From the NCBI GenBank assembly GCA_029309925.1, contig JARKND010000001.1, forward strand, positions 2,418,001 to 2,482,000: a stretch of 64,000 bases of DNA. Reading direction: 5' to 3'. The stretch comes from Fulvivirgaceae bacterium JP3-4. GTDB lineage: Bacteria; Bacteroidota; Bacteroidia; Cytophagales; Cyclobacteriaceae. How positions within the stretch are numbered: position 1 is the first letter of the stretch; each line of letters begins with the position of its first letter. Positions 42,646 to 53,082 of the stretch are shown in pieces. The position numbers and the translations under genes are program-made. The notes under the pieces are model-generated. The model worked only from the letters and a program-made list of their open reading frames with translations, did not search any database and was not told the DNA's origin.

Positions 42646-43987
42646 CTGCATACATTGGTTTTTTGCGCCAGCGCAGGCTGTTAACGTTATTTCCGATCTT
42701 TGCACCCTCTTCGAGGCCTACGCGGTTGTCTTGCGGAAAGTGAATTCCTCCGTAAAAGCGCGAGTTGGCCGTTTCCTCTGCAACGCTCCAGAATGTCTTG
42801 AATGAACGAGGTTTGAAGTCAACATTTCTGAATCTGTCTCTGGGACGATTTGCATGAGCGTCATCCGTAAATTCAAATTCTTTTCCGTACAGATCCTCAA
42901 AAACTTTTGCAACGGCAGCGGCCTGGGTGGCGTGGCCTGAAGGAAATGCAGGAAAAGGCGGATCGGGCCAGAATGACTCCCAGCGCTCATCGATATTTTT
43001 AGCAATGAAGCTCGATGGACGCTCGGAATAAAAGTGATATTTCCACTTCCAGCAGTTGATGAAGGCATCACCTACCGCCAGCCCTACACGCGCGTATGTT
43101 TCGGCACACCGGATGAGTTCGGGATTAGCTTTCTTTATTACGAGCGTTGCAAGATAATACGAGTGGCCCGGAGGTGTAAACGTCTCACCTGGATCATCTC
43201 CCCACCAGAGCGCAGCTTCCTTTTCATCCTGCGTCAGAACCTTATTCTTTTCGTACACCGCATGACTTTCCTTGTAATAGTCGGATAGCTTGTCCTCATT
43301 GTACTTGATCATCAATGGTAGTTGCAAATCCCGGTTAGCGCTTAGAAAGTTTCGGTTCTCTCCCCACTTAGGATGAAGTGGAAGGTGACTGATTGCCTGA
43401 CCGTACAATGGCGGCTCCCAGCATCCTGGCGTTTTTTCATGATGATAGTTCTTGTCAAAATTCGCGAGGTAACCACGATGACCGCCATCTGACTTCGACC
43501 ATTCGAAAATTGCTTCTGCAACGGCTTGGCCATACGCAATTGATCTTTTTGCAACTTCGGGTTCATCCTCTAATCCCTGAAGGAAATGTTTTTCAACCGA
43601 ATCGATCTTTGCCTTGTTTTCATCGGACGTCTGATTATAGATTCTCTTCAGGATACGCGCCTGCCCTGCATTGAGCGAGATCAGCCAATTGTGTTTTCCG
43701 ACTGATGGCACAGGCAGTGAGTCTAGTCCGTTCAGTTGTCCTTTGAGTGATGTATGTGACGGGAAGCCGTGCACAACTGATTCATACATCGTGAGGCCAA
43801 TGTAGGCCAGCGCACGTGACGCATAAGTGGGTGAATTTGCTGGTGTGTTTTTCGTGACAAACAATGTCATGTCGGCCCATGATGTTGCCACAGACTGCGG
43901 AGTAGGAACAGTCTTCTCCTGAAGCGGTGAACAGTTCACTGCCGCGACAAGGATGAAAAAAAACGCAATCTGTCGTGTGCGTCTCAT
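42632..43987 (-). CDS. Vanadium-type haloperoxidase (PAP2 superfamily) lipoprotein
   Basis: 451 residues with a lipobox-like signal (LVAAVNC, cysteine 19). The vanadate/phosphate site is complete: lysine and arginine in KWKYHFYSERPS (about 318-329), FPSGHAT with the catalytic histidine (about 350-356), and arginine and histidine in SRFYGGIHFPQDN (about 408-420). The long helical N-terminal half is usual for this class. Members oxidise halides, and some are acid phosphatases, so the halide role is a family expectation. It is flanked by two FG-GAP/ASPIC proteins in one operon, gaps of 11 bases upstream and an overlap downstream. Confidence 0.88.
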   Translation of the reverse strand: MRRTRQIAFFFILVAAVNCSPLQEKTVPTPQSVATSWADMTLFVTKNTPANSPTYASRALAYIGLTMYESVVHGFPSHTSLKGQLNGLDSLPVPSVGKHNWLISLNAGQARILKRIYNQTSDENKAKIDSVEKHFLQGLEDEPEVAKRSIAYGQAVAEAIFEWSKSDGGHRGYLANFDKNYHHEKTPGCWEPPLYGQAISHLPLHPKWGENRNFLSANRDLQLPLMIKYNEDKLSDYYKESHAVYEKNKVLTQDEKEAALWWGDDPGETFTPPGHSYYLATLVIKKANPELIRCAETYARVGLAVGDAFINCWKWKYHFYSERPSSFIAKNIDERWESFWPDPPFPAFPSGHATQAAAVAKVFEDLYGKEFEFTDDAHANRPRDRFRNVDFKPRSFKTFWSVAEETANSRFYGGIHFPQDNRVGLEEGAKIGNNVNSLRWRKKPMYADAKK

Positions 43988-43998
43988 TTCGAATGGGG

Positions 43999-46900
43999 TT
44001 AATGATTTATTGCAAGCACACCAGCCTTACCGCCACGCGAATTCACTCTGTATACGGCCAGTGGTGCTTCATTTATTCCAAACCAGATATTGTGATCGAT
44101 TCGTACGATGCTTCGGACATCACCTTTTACCTGCAGGCCGGATTCGCGCTGACGCACGTATGTAAATCCGCCCTTGCCATCACCCCTCAGCAGCGCTCCG
44201 TAGTTTGCATCATACTTGCCGATCTTGATCTTCATCCTGCTGTTGTTCCCGGCAAGGATTACATCTGCGTTTCCGTCACTGTCATAGTCAAGAACGTGTG
44301 TTGCATAAACTGGTGAATACTGCGCTTCGAGCGGCAGGGTGACAGGTGTAAATTTTCCTGATGCTGATCCGAGGAAAATCCTCGTTTGAAAATCATTTGC
44401 AGTGAGATGACCGGCTTCAGCGAGGTCTTCCTTTTTTATGAGGTCGCTGATGGTAACGTCCGCGTAACTTTTGTAATCGGTGTAACGCGAGCGCATCGCG
44501 CCAATCTGTTCGAGCAATTCGTCTCTTGTAACGTAAGGATAACTTTTGCCCTGTATATAAAAACAGAAGAGCGGGTCAACAGATCCGTTATTGTCGAAAT
44601 CCCTGAAGTACATTTCTGCAGGCTGCCGGTCCGATGCCTTGCATTGGCTATTCAAACCCATGTTACCGGCAACGAGGTCGACACAGCCATCATTGTTGAA
44701 GTCTGCAGTATCGAGTGAATTCCACCAGCCTGCGTGTGTATTGTCAAAATAGTTTGTTGTGCGATCGATGAGCTTGCCCTGCTCGTTGAGAAGCACTGTA
44801 ATCCTCATCCACTCCCCTGCAATGATCAGGTCCAGTTTGCCATCCCTGTTGACGTCAACAGAAACTGCATCTGTTACCATACCAATTTTTCTCAATTGTG
44901 GCGCATATCTATTCGTCTGGTCCGTGAACCGATTGCCTTCATTCAAAAGAATGTAACTCTCCGGTGTTTCCGGGTAACGGCCTGGCACCACTCTTCCACC
45001 TACAAAAATGTCTATACGGCCATCACCATTAAAATCCGCGGAAGCGACACAGCCCTTTGATGATCTTATTGCCGGCAACCATTGCGCTGCCGAAGTAAAA
45101 TTTCCTTTCCCGTCATTCAGGTAAAGCCGATCCTGAAGCGCTTCATCCCCTGATGACAAATTGTGATAACCACCGCTGGCAACGTAAAGGTCCTGTGAAC
45201 CGTCTCCATTCACATCTGCAAAGATTGCGTCTGCATCGGCATATCCTTTGTGTTTGTCAAAATCACTCGTTGGTTTATAGACAAATGATTTGTCAGGTCG
45301 CTGCAGGAACAGCCTTCCGGGTTCTGCCGGAGTTCCACTGACGTACACATCCTCCAGGCCATCGTTGTTGACATCGGCCTTCACGAGTTTCGGTCCGAGA
45401 TAAGATAGCTGAGTCAGCAACAGCGGTTGCCTCTTGAAATCGTTTATGGTTGTCTTTTCCTGGCTGAGTGCAATCGGTGATTTCGACTCCGTAAAAATGG
45501 TTTCCTGAAAAGTTTTCCTCTGCCTGGTGAGTGAAGCCTTTGCTTCGTTGAAAACCAGCGGCTCTGCACCGGAAACTTTTCTGATTCTTTGAGATTTTCC
45601 ACTCAGCCACTGCACCTCTGCCGAATCCGCGCGTGCCTTACCAAGCCCAAAGTGAAGTACGGGTGAAACTGCAGATAAATATCCGCGGGTTGGCATCTGC
45701 TCCACAACCTGTTTTTTTCCGCCTGACCAGACAGTGACTCTCGCGCCCAGCCCAAGCGTGTTTTTGCCTTCTCCTTCCAGCCTGACTGAAAGCGAAGTGT
45801 TTCCCGTCTTTTCAGCGTTGTTGCGATACAAGTAGGCGTTCTGGTTGATATTATTGACGATCAGATCAAGGTCGCCATCGTTATCAAAGTCAGCATACGC
45901 AGCACCGTTGCTGTTGGAAGGCCGGTCCATGCCCCACGCCTTTGTCATCGGTTTGAAGCGGTTTCCATCTTCATTGGCAAAAATGTAATTGACCACGTTG
46001 GAGGCAGGCATGTGCTCAATGATTCCCAGTACGTCTTCACGCATCAGCCTGCCTTTCGACTTCACATAACTTTCCATGTACTTGATAAAGTCGAGGTTGG
46101 TATAATCGCGCACATATCCGTTGGTCACAAACAGATCCTTAAGACCATCGTTATCGTAGTCGGCAAGCAATGCGGCCCAACTCCAATCGGTATTGGAAAT
46201 ACCTGCGAACTGGCCGGTCTCGCTGAAGGTGCCGTTGCCGTTGTTGACATGAAGCATGTTCCGCATGTACTGATAGTAAAATCCATTGCGGAGGTTTAGA
46301 TCAAATTTGGCGTAGTTGTCTGGCGCCATCAGTAACTTCTGGCGGTGATTGTCTTCCGGCAACATGTCGAGGGTAAAAATTTCCGGATGGCCATCGTTGT
46401 TGATATCAGCAACATCGTTGCCCATAGAGAACTGGCTCGTATGGCCGAGTGATTGTTGAAGTGTATTGGTAAAAGTTCCGTTTTTATTGTTGATGTAAAG
46501 GTAGTCGGGAACAGCGTAGTCGTTGGAAATGTACAGGTCCGGCCATGAGTCGTCATTGAGATCTGCGATGCCAGCGCCCAGCCCATACGTGAGGCCTGAC
46601 CCGTTGATTCCTGATTTGATGGTGATGTCGGTGAATTTTCCGTTGTCCTGTCTTAACAATCTGATGCCCCTTTCTGGATCATCCTTTTGCAGCATGGAAG
46701 CCGTACTCACTTCGTTCAGAATGGGGAGGTTGACAGGATTATGATTCAGCAGGAGCAGATCGAGATCGCTGTCCTTATCGAAATCAAAAAAGTAAGCCTG
46801 ATTTGTAAATGCGGGACTGGTAAGGCCGTATTCTTCGCTGCTTTCTTTAAATACGGGAACACCCTGCCCGTTATTCCCCTCGTTGATGAAAAGCTGATTG

Positions 46901-47367
46901 ATGCGGTTCTCAGGTCTGACCATTCCGGAGTAGCATACAAAAATATCGAGGCGGTTGTCACCATTTACGTCCGCGACACTGACACCAGTTTTCCACGGGC
47001 CGCTCCTGCCGCCCGCCCTGCTGACTTCGGTGATATCATCGAACTTCAGGTTGCCCCTGTTGAGGAACAACTTGTTCTGCTGCATGTTTGAAGTGAAGTA
47101 GATATCGATAAGGCCATCAGCATTGAAATCTGCAGTTGCAACGCCACCGCCATTGTAGAAATATTCATACATCAGGATGTTGGTGTTTGGCGCTTCGGTA
47201 AGTTCGTTATTGAACGAGAGACCGCTTTGGCCGGGATTGACCAGTGAGAACAGCGGTGTCTGCTCTGCAGGCGCTTCAGGTGCTTCCACGACCTCTTCCT
47301 TGATACGATCACACGCAGCAAGGGAAAGAAATGCTACCAGGGGAAATATACGTTTGAAAAAGTTCAT
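43999..47367 (-). CDS. Large FG-GAP/VCBS lipoprotein with ASPIC/UnbV domain
   Basis: 1122 residues from the ATG at 47365-47367 (MNFFKRIFPLVAFLSLAAC, lipobox cysteine 19). Two blocks of FG-GAP/VCBS repeats surround a central ASPIC/UnbV domain (SLSVRLEGEGKNTLGLGARV to about AEPLVFNE). Calcium-loop patterns recur (DFNADGLIDIYFTSN, DVNGDNRLDIFVCYSG, DFNNDGCVDLVAG, DYDSDGNADVILAG). Such proteins are found beside SusC/SusD in many Bacteroidota and probably form surface propellers that bind ligand or partner proteins. It lies 146 bases after susD, behind a strong terminator, and 11 bases before the haloperoxidase gene. Confidence 0.9.
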   Translation of the reverse strand: MNFFKRIFPLVAFLSLAACDRIKEEVVEAPEAPAEQTPLFSLVNPGQSGLSFNNELTEAPNTNILMYEYFYNGGGVATADFNADGLIDIYFTSNMQQNKLFLNRGNLKFDDITEVSRAGGRSGPWKTGVSVADVNGDNRLDIFVCYSGMVRPENRINQLFINEGNNGQGVPVFKESSEEYGLTSPAFTNQAYFFDFDKDSDLDLLLLNHNPVNLPILNEVSTASMLQKDDPERGIRLLRQDNGKFTDITIKSGINGSGLTYGLGAGIADLNDDSWPDLYISNDYAVPDYLYINNKNGTFTNTLQQSLGHTSQFSMGNDVADINNDGHPEIFTLDMLPEDNHRQKLLMAPDNYAKFDLNLRNGFYYQYMRNMLHVNNGNGTFSETGQFAGISNTDWSWAALLADYDNDGLKDLFVTNGYVRDYTNLDFIKYMESYVKSKGRLMREDVLGIIEHMPASNVVNYIFANEDGNRFKPMTKAWGMDRPSNSNGAAYADFDNDGDLDLIVNNINQNAYLYRNNAEKTGNTSLSVRLEGEGKNTLGLGARVTVWSGGKKQVVEQMPTRGYLSAVSPVLHFGLGKARADSAEVQWLSGKSQRIRKVSGAEPLVFNEAKASLTRQRKTFQETIFTESKSPIALSQEKTTINDFKRQPLLLTQLSYLGPKLVKADVNNDGLEDVYVSGTPAEPGRLFLQRPDKSFVYKPTSDFDKHKGYADADAIFADVNGDGSQDLYVASGGYHNLSSGDEALQDRLYLNDGKGNFTSAAQWLPAIRSSKGCVASADFNGDGRIDIFVGGRVVPGRYPETPESYILLNEGNRFTDQTNRYAPQLRKIGMVTDAVSVDVNRDGKLDLIIAGEWMRITVLLNEQGKLIDRTTNYFDNTHAGWWNSLDTADFNNDGCVDLVAGNMGLNSQCKASDRQPAEMYFRDFDNNGSVDPLFCFYIQGKSYPYVTRDELLEQIGAMRSRYTDYKSYADVTISDLIKKEDLAEAGHLTANDFQTRIFLGSASGKFTPVTLPLEAQYSPVYATHVLDYDSDGNADVILAGNNSRMKIKIGKYDANYGALLRGDGKGGFTYVRQRESGLQVKGDVRSIVRIDHNIWFGINEAPLAVYRVNSRGGKAGVLAINH

Positions 47368-47456
47368 CTCTCGCAAAACACAGGACGCCAGCACCACAAA
47401 TCAGCACACTACTCGCTTCTGCAAGTGCTTCACTCCTTCTGGATTAATTAATTATA

Positions 47457-47497
47457 TAAAAAAGGAATCTATCCCGAACCCAAGACGGGATAGATTC
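47457..47497 (-). terminator. Strong intrinsic terminator after susD
   Basis: GAATCTATCCCG (47465-47476) and CGGGATAGATTC (47486-47497) form a perfect 12-bp stem with a 9-base loop. On the minus strand the stem is followed by CCTTTTTTT, the T-tract lying at 47457-47463. It sits 16 bases after the susD stop and before the FG-GAP gene, so transcription into the rest of the locus must be by read-through or a separate promoter. Confidence 0.9.
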
Positions 47498-47513
47498 ACA
47501 AACAAGGAAACTG

Positions 47514-49391
47514 TCAGTACCCGGGGTTCTGCACGAGTTTCGCATTTCTGCTTACCTCGTTCCGGGTCAGTGGCCGATAATACATTTTATCGTCCCACTT
47601 TCTTGACTCGTTCTCAGTGTTCAGCTGAGGAGTATAAGAATATGTATAAACCGTCTTATCGTGCCGGTAAGGTGACAACGGACTCTTGCCAGGTTTTAGG
47701 CTTGCTTCGATATAAATTTCCTGGATCGGTCTTCCCAGTGTGGTTGGCGCAATCATCCAACGTCTCGCATCGTGGTAGCGATGTTCTTCATAGGCGAGCT
47801 CGATACGCCTCTCGTTCCGGTATCGGTTCATCAAGGCCGCGCCAGACTCCGTGATGGCAGGCATACCTGCGCGGAACCTGATCTTATTCAGCCATGCTTT
47901 AGCTTCTGCTTCTTCGCCTAGTTCAAGGCAGGCTTCAGCATAATTCAGGACTGCTTCCGTGTATCGGAGGAATGGCCATGGTACAACCTGGTAGCCGGAC
48001 TGATTTTCCACTACCGAAGGATCCGGATCGATAAACTTACGTACATAATAGTGCGTGCGGCTTCCGTTCCAGTTTTCCACTGAAGATTCGCGTGTATCGA
48101 CACCGTTGACGAGGCCACCGCTTCCGTTCGCGTAGTAGCCAGTCTGGATCTCGTTTGCAGGGTCGAGTGTGGCGACATCCGAAGGACGCGGCTTCCAGTC
48201 TGCACCATCGAACAGAATGGTTCCGTAGAAACGAGGGTCTCTGTTTGCGTAAGGGTCCGCTTTGTGTATTGGATTGTTCCAGTCAAAGCGCGAACCATCC
48301 ATCATTTCATAGTCATCGACAAGCTGTTGAATCGGGGTATTACCCGCCCAGTTGTGATAGCCGTTCGGGCCATTGTTGATCCCGAAGTGAATTCCGCCAA
48401 GAGGCCAGTTGTTCTCTACGGTGTAGAGCGGTGTATGGGTGCGTTCGAAGAGAAGGTCCGCAGATGCACCTGCATCGGCCACTTTACTTCCCCCACCCAT
48501 CGACAAGGAAATGTAATTTGCTTTGGCTTCGTCAAATGGTGCCGGTGCTACGTAATTCATTTTGTAACCCGTTCCGGCATCGAGCACCGCCTTTGCTGCG
48601 GCTTTCGCAGCCTGCCAACGGGTGGTCTGGCTGCCGCTGGTGTAACCGATCAGGTCCTTGGCTGAAAACGCGGACAGCATACTTGAATTGGCTGACGCTG
48701 TTGGCATATCGTGAAGGTCACTGGCAGCATAAAGCAGCACACGGGCTTTCAGCGCCATGGCAGCGATTTTGTTTGCGCGTCCACGTTCGAGTTCTTTTCC
48801 ATCAAGCAGCGATGCGGCCTCATCAAGATCAGCAACTATAAAATCAACCACCTCACCAAACGATGAGCGTTCGATGCTATAGTCTTCATTCAATCCGTAA
48901 GGCTTATCAATGATGGGGACACCACCATAGAACCGCAGAAGCTGGTGATAATAGTAAGCACGCATGAAGAGCGCCTCACCCAGGAGCTGATCTTTCTTGT
49001 CCTGATTGGTGAAGGTTGCCTCTGGAAGTTCCTTGATGGCAATGTTTGCTTCCCGGATAGCGAGATACATATTGTTCCACTCGTAAGTTCCGCTCATCCA
49101 TCCCACGTTCGAAGGACTTTCAGCTCCTTCTGTAACGGTGTTGATGTTACGGCCTGCGTGTGTGAACATGGCTTCGTCTGTGATCGCTGCCAGCATCTGT
49201 TCTTCAAATCCACCATACCCAAGGAAGGAATAGATATTGAAGACGAAAGCCTGCGACAGCGCTTCGTCAGCCCAGGTCGCGTCACTCGAAATCTTATCTA
49301 ATGGCTTCGTGTTAAGGAAGTCGTCATTACAAGACATTGGTACCAGGAAGGAAACCAAAGACAGCGTTAAGATTAATCTTATCTTTCTCAT
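47514..49391 (-). CDS. SusD/RagB-family outer-membrane lipoprotein
   Basis: 625 residues, lipobox VPMSC (cysteine 21). The typical SusD layout is present: DDFLNTKPLDKISSDATW at the mature start, TPR-like helices (LFMRAYYYHQLLRFYGGVPI), a variable ligand face, and the late SusD pattern (PWPFLRYTEAVLNYAEACLE, NKIRFRAGMP, NERRIELAYEEHRYHDARRW). It forms a lid on the SusC channel upstream, 12 bases apart. The ligand is unknown. Confidence 0.95.
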   Translation of the reverse strand: MRKIRLILTLSLVSFLVPMSCNDDFLNTKPLDKISSDATWADEALSQAFVFNIYSFLGYGGFEEQMLAAITDEAMFTHAGRNINTVTEGAESPSNVGWMSGTYEWNNMYLAIREANIAIKELPEATFTNQDKKDQLLGEALFMRAYYYHQLLRFYGGVPIIDKPYGLNEDYSIERSSFGEVVDFIVADLDEAASLLDGKELERGRANKIAAMALKARVLLYAASDLHDMPTASANSSMLSAFSAKDLIGYTSGSQTTRWQAAKAAAKAVLDAGTGYKMNYVAPAPFDEAKANYISLSMGGGSKVADAGASADLLFERTHTPLYTVENNWPLGGIHFGINNGPNGYHNWAGNTPIQQLVDDYEMMDGSRFDWNNPIHKADPYANRDPRFYGTILFDGADWKPRPSDVATLDPANEIQTGYYANGSGGLVNGVDTRESSVENWNGSRTHYYVRKFIDPDPSVVENQSGYQVVPWPFLRYTEAVLNYAEACLELGEEAEAKAWLNKIRFRAGMPAITESGAALMNRYRNERRIELAYEEHRYHDARRWMIAPTTLGRPIQEIYIEASLKPGKSPLSPYRHDKTVYTYSYTPQLNTENESRKWDDKMYYRPLTRNEVSRNAKLVQNPGY

Positions 49392-49403
49392 AATTTTTCC
49401 TGA

Positions 49404-52400
49404 TTAAAATGTTAAACGGACACCAGTGTTGATGATACGCGCCTGCGGATAATACTGGCCACTGCCACTCACGGCTTCCGGATCCCAGATTTCAAACTTG
49501 TCCCATGTGATCAGGTTGAGCGCGTTGACGTACAAGCGAAGTCCGCTGATGGATATCCTGTCGGTAACACCAGAAGGAACGTTGTAGCCCAGTTCGATAT
49601 TTTTCAAACGCAGGTAGTTCGTGTTGAACAGGTTGTATGTATTCATTCCGAAGTTTCCGCCAGTGTAGTACGTATCCCCGCGTGTAGCGAGGCGAGGGTG
49701 TGTACCACTTGGATTGTCTACACTCCAGCGGTTATCGAAGCTGTACTTCAGGTAGTTTCCGATATCACCGGATTCGGTGCCGAAGCGAAGCAGACCACCA
49801 GTCGCGCCCTGGAACAAAATTGCGAGGTCGAAGTTGCGATACGAAGCGTTGAGTGTGAATCCGTAGTTGAAAGTTGGTGTGATGGTTTTGTCAAGGCGAA
49901 CCTGGTCGTCAGCGGTAATCTTGCCATCGTTGTTCACGTCTTTGAACTTCATATCACCAGGACGAAGGTTTGAAGTTACACCACTGTAGTCTACGGTGTT
50001 GCCAGCAATCTCTTCCTGTGTTCTGAAGATGCCAGCGTACTCATAGGCAAGGTAAGCTCCGAACGGCTTTCCTTCCTGACGCTGATAAGCTGGCGCTCCG
50101 GGAATTTCATCCATGAACACCACCTCGTTGCGTGCATAGCCACCGTTGAATCCTACGCCAAGCTGTACACCACTCACTTCAGTGTTGTAACCTAGCTTAA
50201 ACTCAAAACCTTTGTTCTCCACTTTGCCTTCGTTTACCGGAGGCAGCAGGTTGCTGATACCGGATGAGCCAGGCGTTGAACCTGTCTTTTGAATCAAAAT
50301 GTCGTTGCGTTTATTGATGAAGTAGTCAAAGGCGATATCGATTTTTCCACGGAAGGTCGTTGCATCAAGTCCAACGTTGAAGTTGTTTGCTTTCTCCCAG
50401 GTGAAGTTCGGATTGGCAACACGTGTTTCGTTCACAGTTGTGACAACCTGCCCTCCGATCGGATACTGACCAAAACCGTAAGTGCTGAGGAATGCATACT
50501 CCTGTAACGCTCCCTGATAGAAGACCTGATCGTTACCCATCTGGCCGTAAGAAGCACGAATCTTTAAAAACTCGACTGCGTTGCCAAGACTGTTCTTCCA
50601 GAATTCTTCGTTGGAAATGTTGTATCCAGCGAGGATACCAGGGAAGAATCCGAATCGTCCGCTTTCAGGGAAAATGTAAGAACCATCATAACGCCAGATG
50701 AATTCGAGCAGGTAAGTTTCTTTGAAGTTGTAGGCGAGACGTCCGTAGTTACCCAGTCTTGCGCGGTTGTATCCGCTACCATCGGTGTTTTGCTGGAGGC
50801 TACCACCGGCAAACAACTGATCGATGGCAGGAGAAATAAAGTTCCTGCGATACGCCAGGAAGAAGTCACCTTCAAATGTTTCGCGTGTGATACCGGCCAT
50901 CACATTGATCGTGTGGCTTCCGATAGTTTTATCATAGCTCAGCATACCCGTGAGGTTTGTGTTGAGCACATTCGACTCCGATTGACTGAGTCGTGGATCG
51001 GAAAATGTGGAGCGCAGCGAGCGTGTAAGGACTGGCGTTGTGCCATCCGCCTCGAACGTTGTTCGGTCCCAGGTATAAAGATACCATGGTGTTTCCCAGC
51101 GCTTCGTACGATTGATGGTTTTGTCAACCGCACCCATCAATGTCAGCTTCAAGCCTGCGATCCAGGGATTGGTAATCGTCAAAGTTCCATTCGTCTGCAG
51201 GTAGTCCGTTGGATTCTTATGGTATCCGGTTGCACTGGTTGTTACTACAATCGGGTTCTCACCGTTTTCAATATCAGGGCCTGGCAAACCGTTTGGCCAT
51301 ACCTCAGGTTCAGTCGGACGACCTCTCATGAGCATCCTGAAGATTGCGCCTGCCCCAACCGTTGGGAAGTTGCGGACTTCTTCTCGTGCCATGATACCAA
51401 GACTTGTGCTGATGTACTTGTTGACGTTTGCATCGAGGTTGATGCGGAAATTGTATTGCTTGAAGTTGGTTGCTGAATTCTTGTAATATGCATCCTGGAA
51501 AACATAACCTAAAGAAGCGAGGTAGCGCATCTTTTCGGTACCGCCTGACAACTGCAGTGCATGACGTGATTGCGGAGCCCAGCTTTTGAATGCCGTGCCG
51601 AACCAGTCTTCATCAGGATGCGTCCATCGATTTGATCCATCACGATATTTTTGGACATCAGTAGGACTAAACACAGCGTTGATAGTCTGTCCTCCTGCTG
51701 ACGTGTATGTTCCGTTTGCCTGGATGCCCGCCCAGGCTGCAGTCCATTCGTTGGCAGGAAGTGTATACACCGGGAATTCATTCATAATCCTGGCGTATTC
51801 AGATGCATTTGCCATGTCGGGAATGCGCGTTGGCTGTGCCCATCCCTGATTAAAGTCATAAGAGATTTTTGGCTCGCCTGTTTTTCCGCGTTTGGTTGTG
51901 ATAAGGATAACACCGTTGGCAGCGCGTGCGCCATAAATTGCGGCCGATGCATCTTTCAGCACTGACATGGATTCTATGTCTTGTGGGCTCAATCTTCCAA
52001 AACCACCATCGCGATCAGGAATACCATCGATAACGATCAGTGCACTGCTGTTCCCAAGTGTGTTGATACCGCGGATGCGAATTGTCGAGCCATCGTAACC
52101 TGGTTCACCACTCTGCTGGATAGCAAGCACACCTGGAAGGCGACCTGCCAGAGAGTTAGAGAGATCTACGGCAGGCGACTTCTGTAGTTCAGTACCCTGA
52201 ACGGCAACAACAGATCCTGTAACCGTCACTTTCTTTTGTTCGCCATAACCGACAACAACAACTTCCTCGAGGGCCGTGACATCTGATGCCAGCTGTACAT
52301 CAAAGTTCGAACGGCCTTTCACCGCCACTTCCTGTGTCACATAGCCAATGAAAGAAAAGATGAGTGTTGCGTTTTCATCAACAGACAACGTGAATTTTCC

Positions 52401-52904
52401 ATCTGTGTCAGTAGTGATACCGTTAGTAGTTCCTTTCTCCACTACGTTAACACCGGGCAGTGGCAAGCCGGCTTCGTCCATCACTTTTCCGGACACCGTG
52501 ATCGGTGCTTTTCCGGAACGGACGATCTCTGGTTCTTCGGCTTCCACTTCGTGCAACACGATTTGTTTTCCGACAACCTCGAAAGAAACTTTGTTTGCAA
52601 AAATCTGATTGAGCACATCGCCAAGACGGGCGCCTGTTGCATCGAGGCTGACGCGCTTAAGGCTTTTGAGTACCTCGGGGCGGTAAGTAAAGTTTACCTC
52701 TGCTTTGCCTTCCAGGTGCTCGAGCACTTCTTTCACCTTGATGTTGGCAAATCTCAGGCTCACCTTCTTCTCCAGAACGCTCTGGCCCCTGGTATCCACC
52801 GCATGGGCAAACACAAACGTCAGAGACATCAGCAGCACGTTGAGCAGCGTAATTTTCATAAGAAATAGCAAGAATTTGCTATTAGGTTTAGGGTTAATCT
52901 TCAT
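49404..52904 (-). CDS. SusC/RagA-family TonB-dependent receptor with STN domain
   Basis: 1166 residues. Signal peptide to about residue 40, STN domain (about 48-105, KVSLRFANIKVKEVLEHLEG), carboxypeptidase-like domain (135-215, ITVSGKVMDEAGLPLPGVNV), plug (220-345, LEEVVVVGYGEQ, GNSSALIVIDGIPD, the DASAAIYGARAANGVI block), then the barrel ending in NTGVRLTF. The STN domain is the part that contacts FecR, so this receptor both imports and signals. The SusC-specific motif is intact. It is the first structural gene after fecR, 178 bases downstream. Confidence 0.95.
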   Translation of the reverse strand: MKINPKPNSKFLLFLMKITLLNVLLMSLTFVFAHAVDTRGQSVLEKKVSLRFANIKVKEVLEHLEGKAEVNFTYRPEVLKSLKRVSLDATGARLGDVLNQIFANKVSFEVVGKQIVLHEVEAEEPEIVRSGKAPITVSGKVMDEAGLPLPGVNVVEKGTTNGITTDTDGKFTLSVDENATLIFSFIGYVTQEVAVKGRSNFDVQLASDVTALEEVVVVGYGEQKKVTVTGSVVAVQGTELQKSPAVDLSNSLAGRLPGVLAIQQSGEPGYDGSTIRIRGINTLGNSSALIVIDGIPDRDGGFGRLSPQDIESMSVLKDASAAIYGARAANGVILITTKRGKTGEPKISYDFNQGWAQPTRIPDMANASEYARIMNEFPVYTLPANEWTAAWAGIQANGTYTSAGGQTINAVFSPTDVQKYRDGSNRWTHPDEDWFGTAFKSWAPQSRHALQLSGGTEKMRYLASLGYVFQDAYYKNSATNFKQYNFRINLDANVNKYISTSLGIMAREEVRNFPTVGAGAIFRMLMRGRPTEPEVWPNGLPGPDIENGENPIVVTTSATGYHKNPTDYLQTNGTLTITNPWIAGLKLTLMGAVDKTINRTKRWETPWYLYTWDRTTFEADGTTPVLTRSLRSTFSDPRLSQSESNVLNTNLTGMLSYDKTIGSHTINVMAGITRETFEGDFFLAYRRNFISPAIDQLFAGGSLQQNTDGSGYNRARLGNYGRLAYNFKETYLLEFIWRYDGSYIFPESGRFGFFPGILAGYNISNEEFWKNSLGNAVEFLKIRASYGQMGNDQVFYQGALQEYAFLSTYGFGQYPIGGQVVTTVNETRVANPNFTWEKANNFNVGLDATTFRGKIDIAFDYFINKRNDILIQKTGSTPGSSGISNLLPPVNEGKVENKGFEFKLGYNTEVSGVQLGVGFNGGYARNEVVFMDEIPGAPAYQRQEGKPFGAYLAYEYAGIFRTQEEIAGNTVDYSGVTSNLRPGDMKFKDVNNDGKITADDQVRLDKTITPTFNYGFTLNASYRNFDLAILFQGATGGLLRFGTESGDIGNYLKYSFDNRWSVDNPSGTHPRLATRGDTYYTGGNFGMNTYNLFNTNYLRLKNIELGYNVPSGVTDRISISGLRLYVNALNLITWDKFEIWDPEAVSGSGQYYPQARIINTGVRLTF

Positions 52905-53082
52905 AAATTGAGAATGTTTTTGTTTGACTTTTAAGGGACAAAAACTCGGTGCAGAAAGCGTTTCCAGCGCTGCTGCATGACGGGCTAATGGTGTTCCAGC
53001 ATCATTAGCCTTTTTCTTTACTCGGATTGCGTATTGGTGTTATCTCATAGGCAGTTATTGGGTTAATGATTGATTGGGTATC

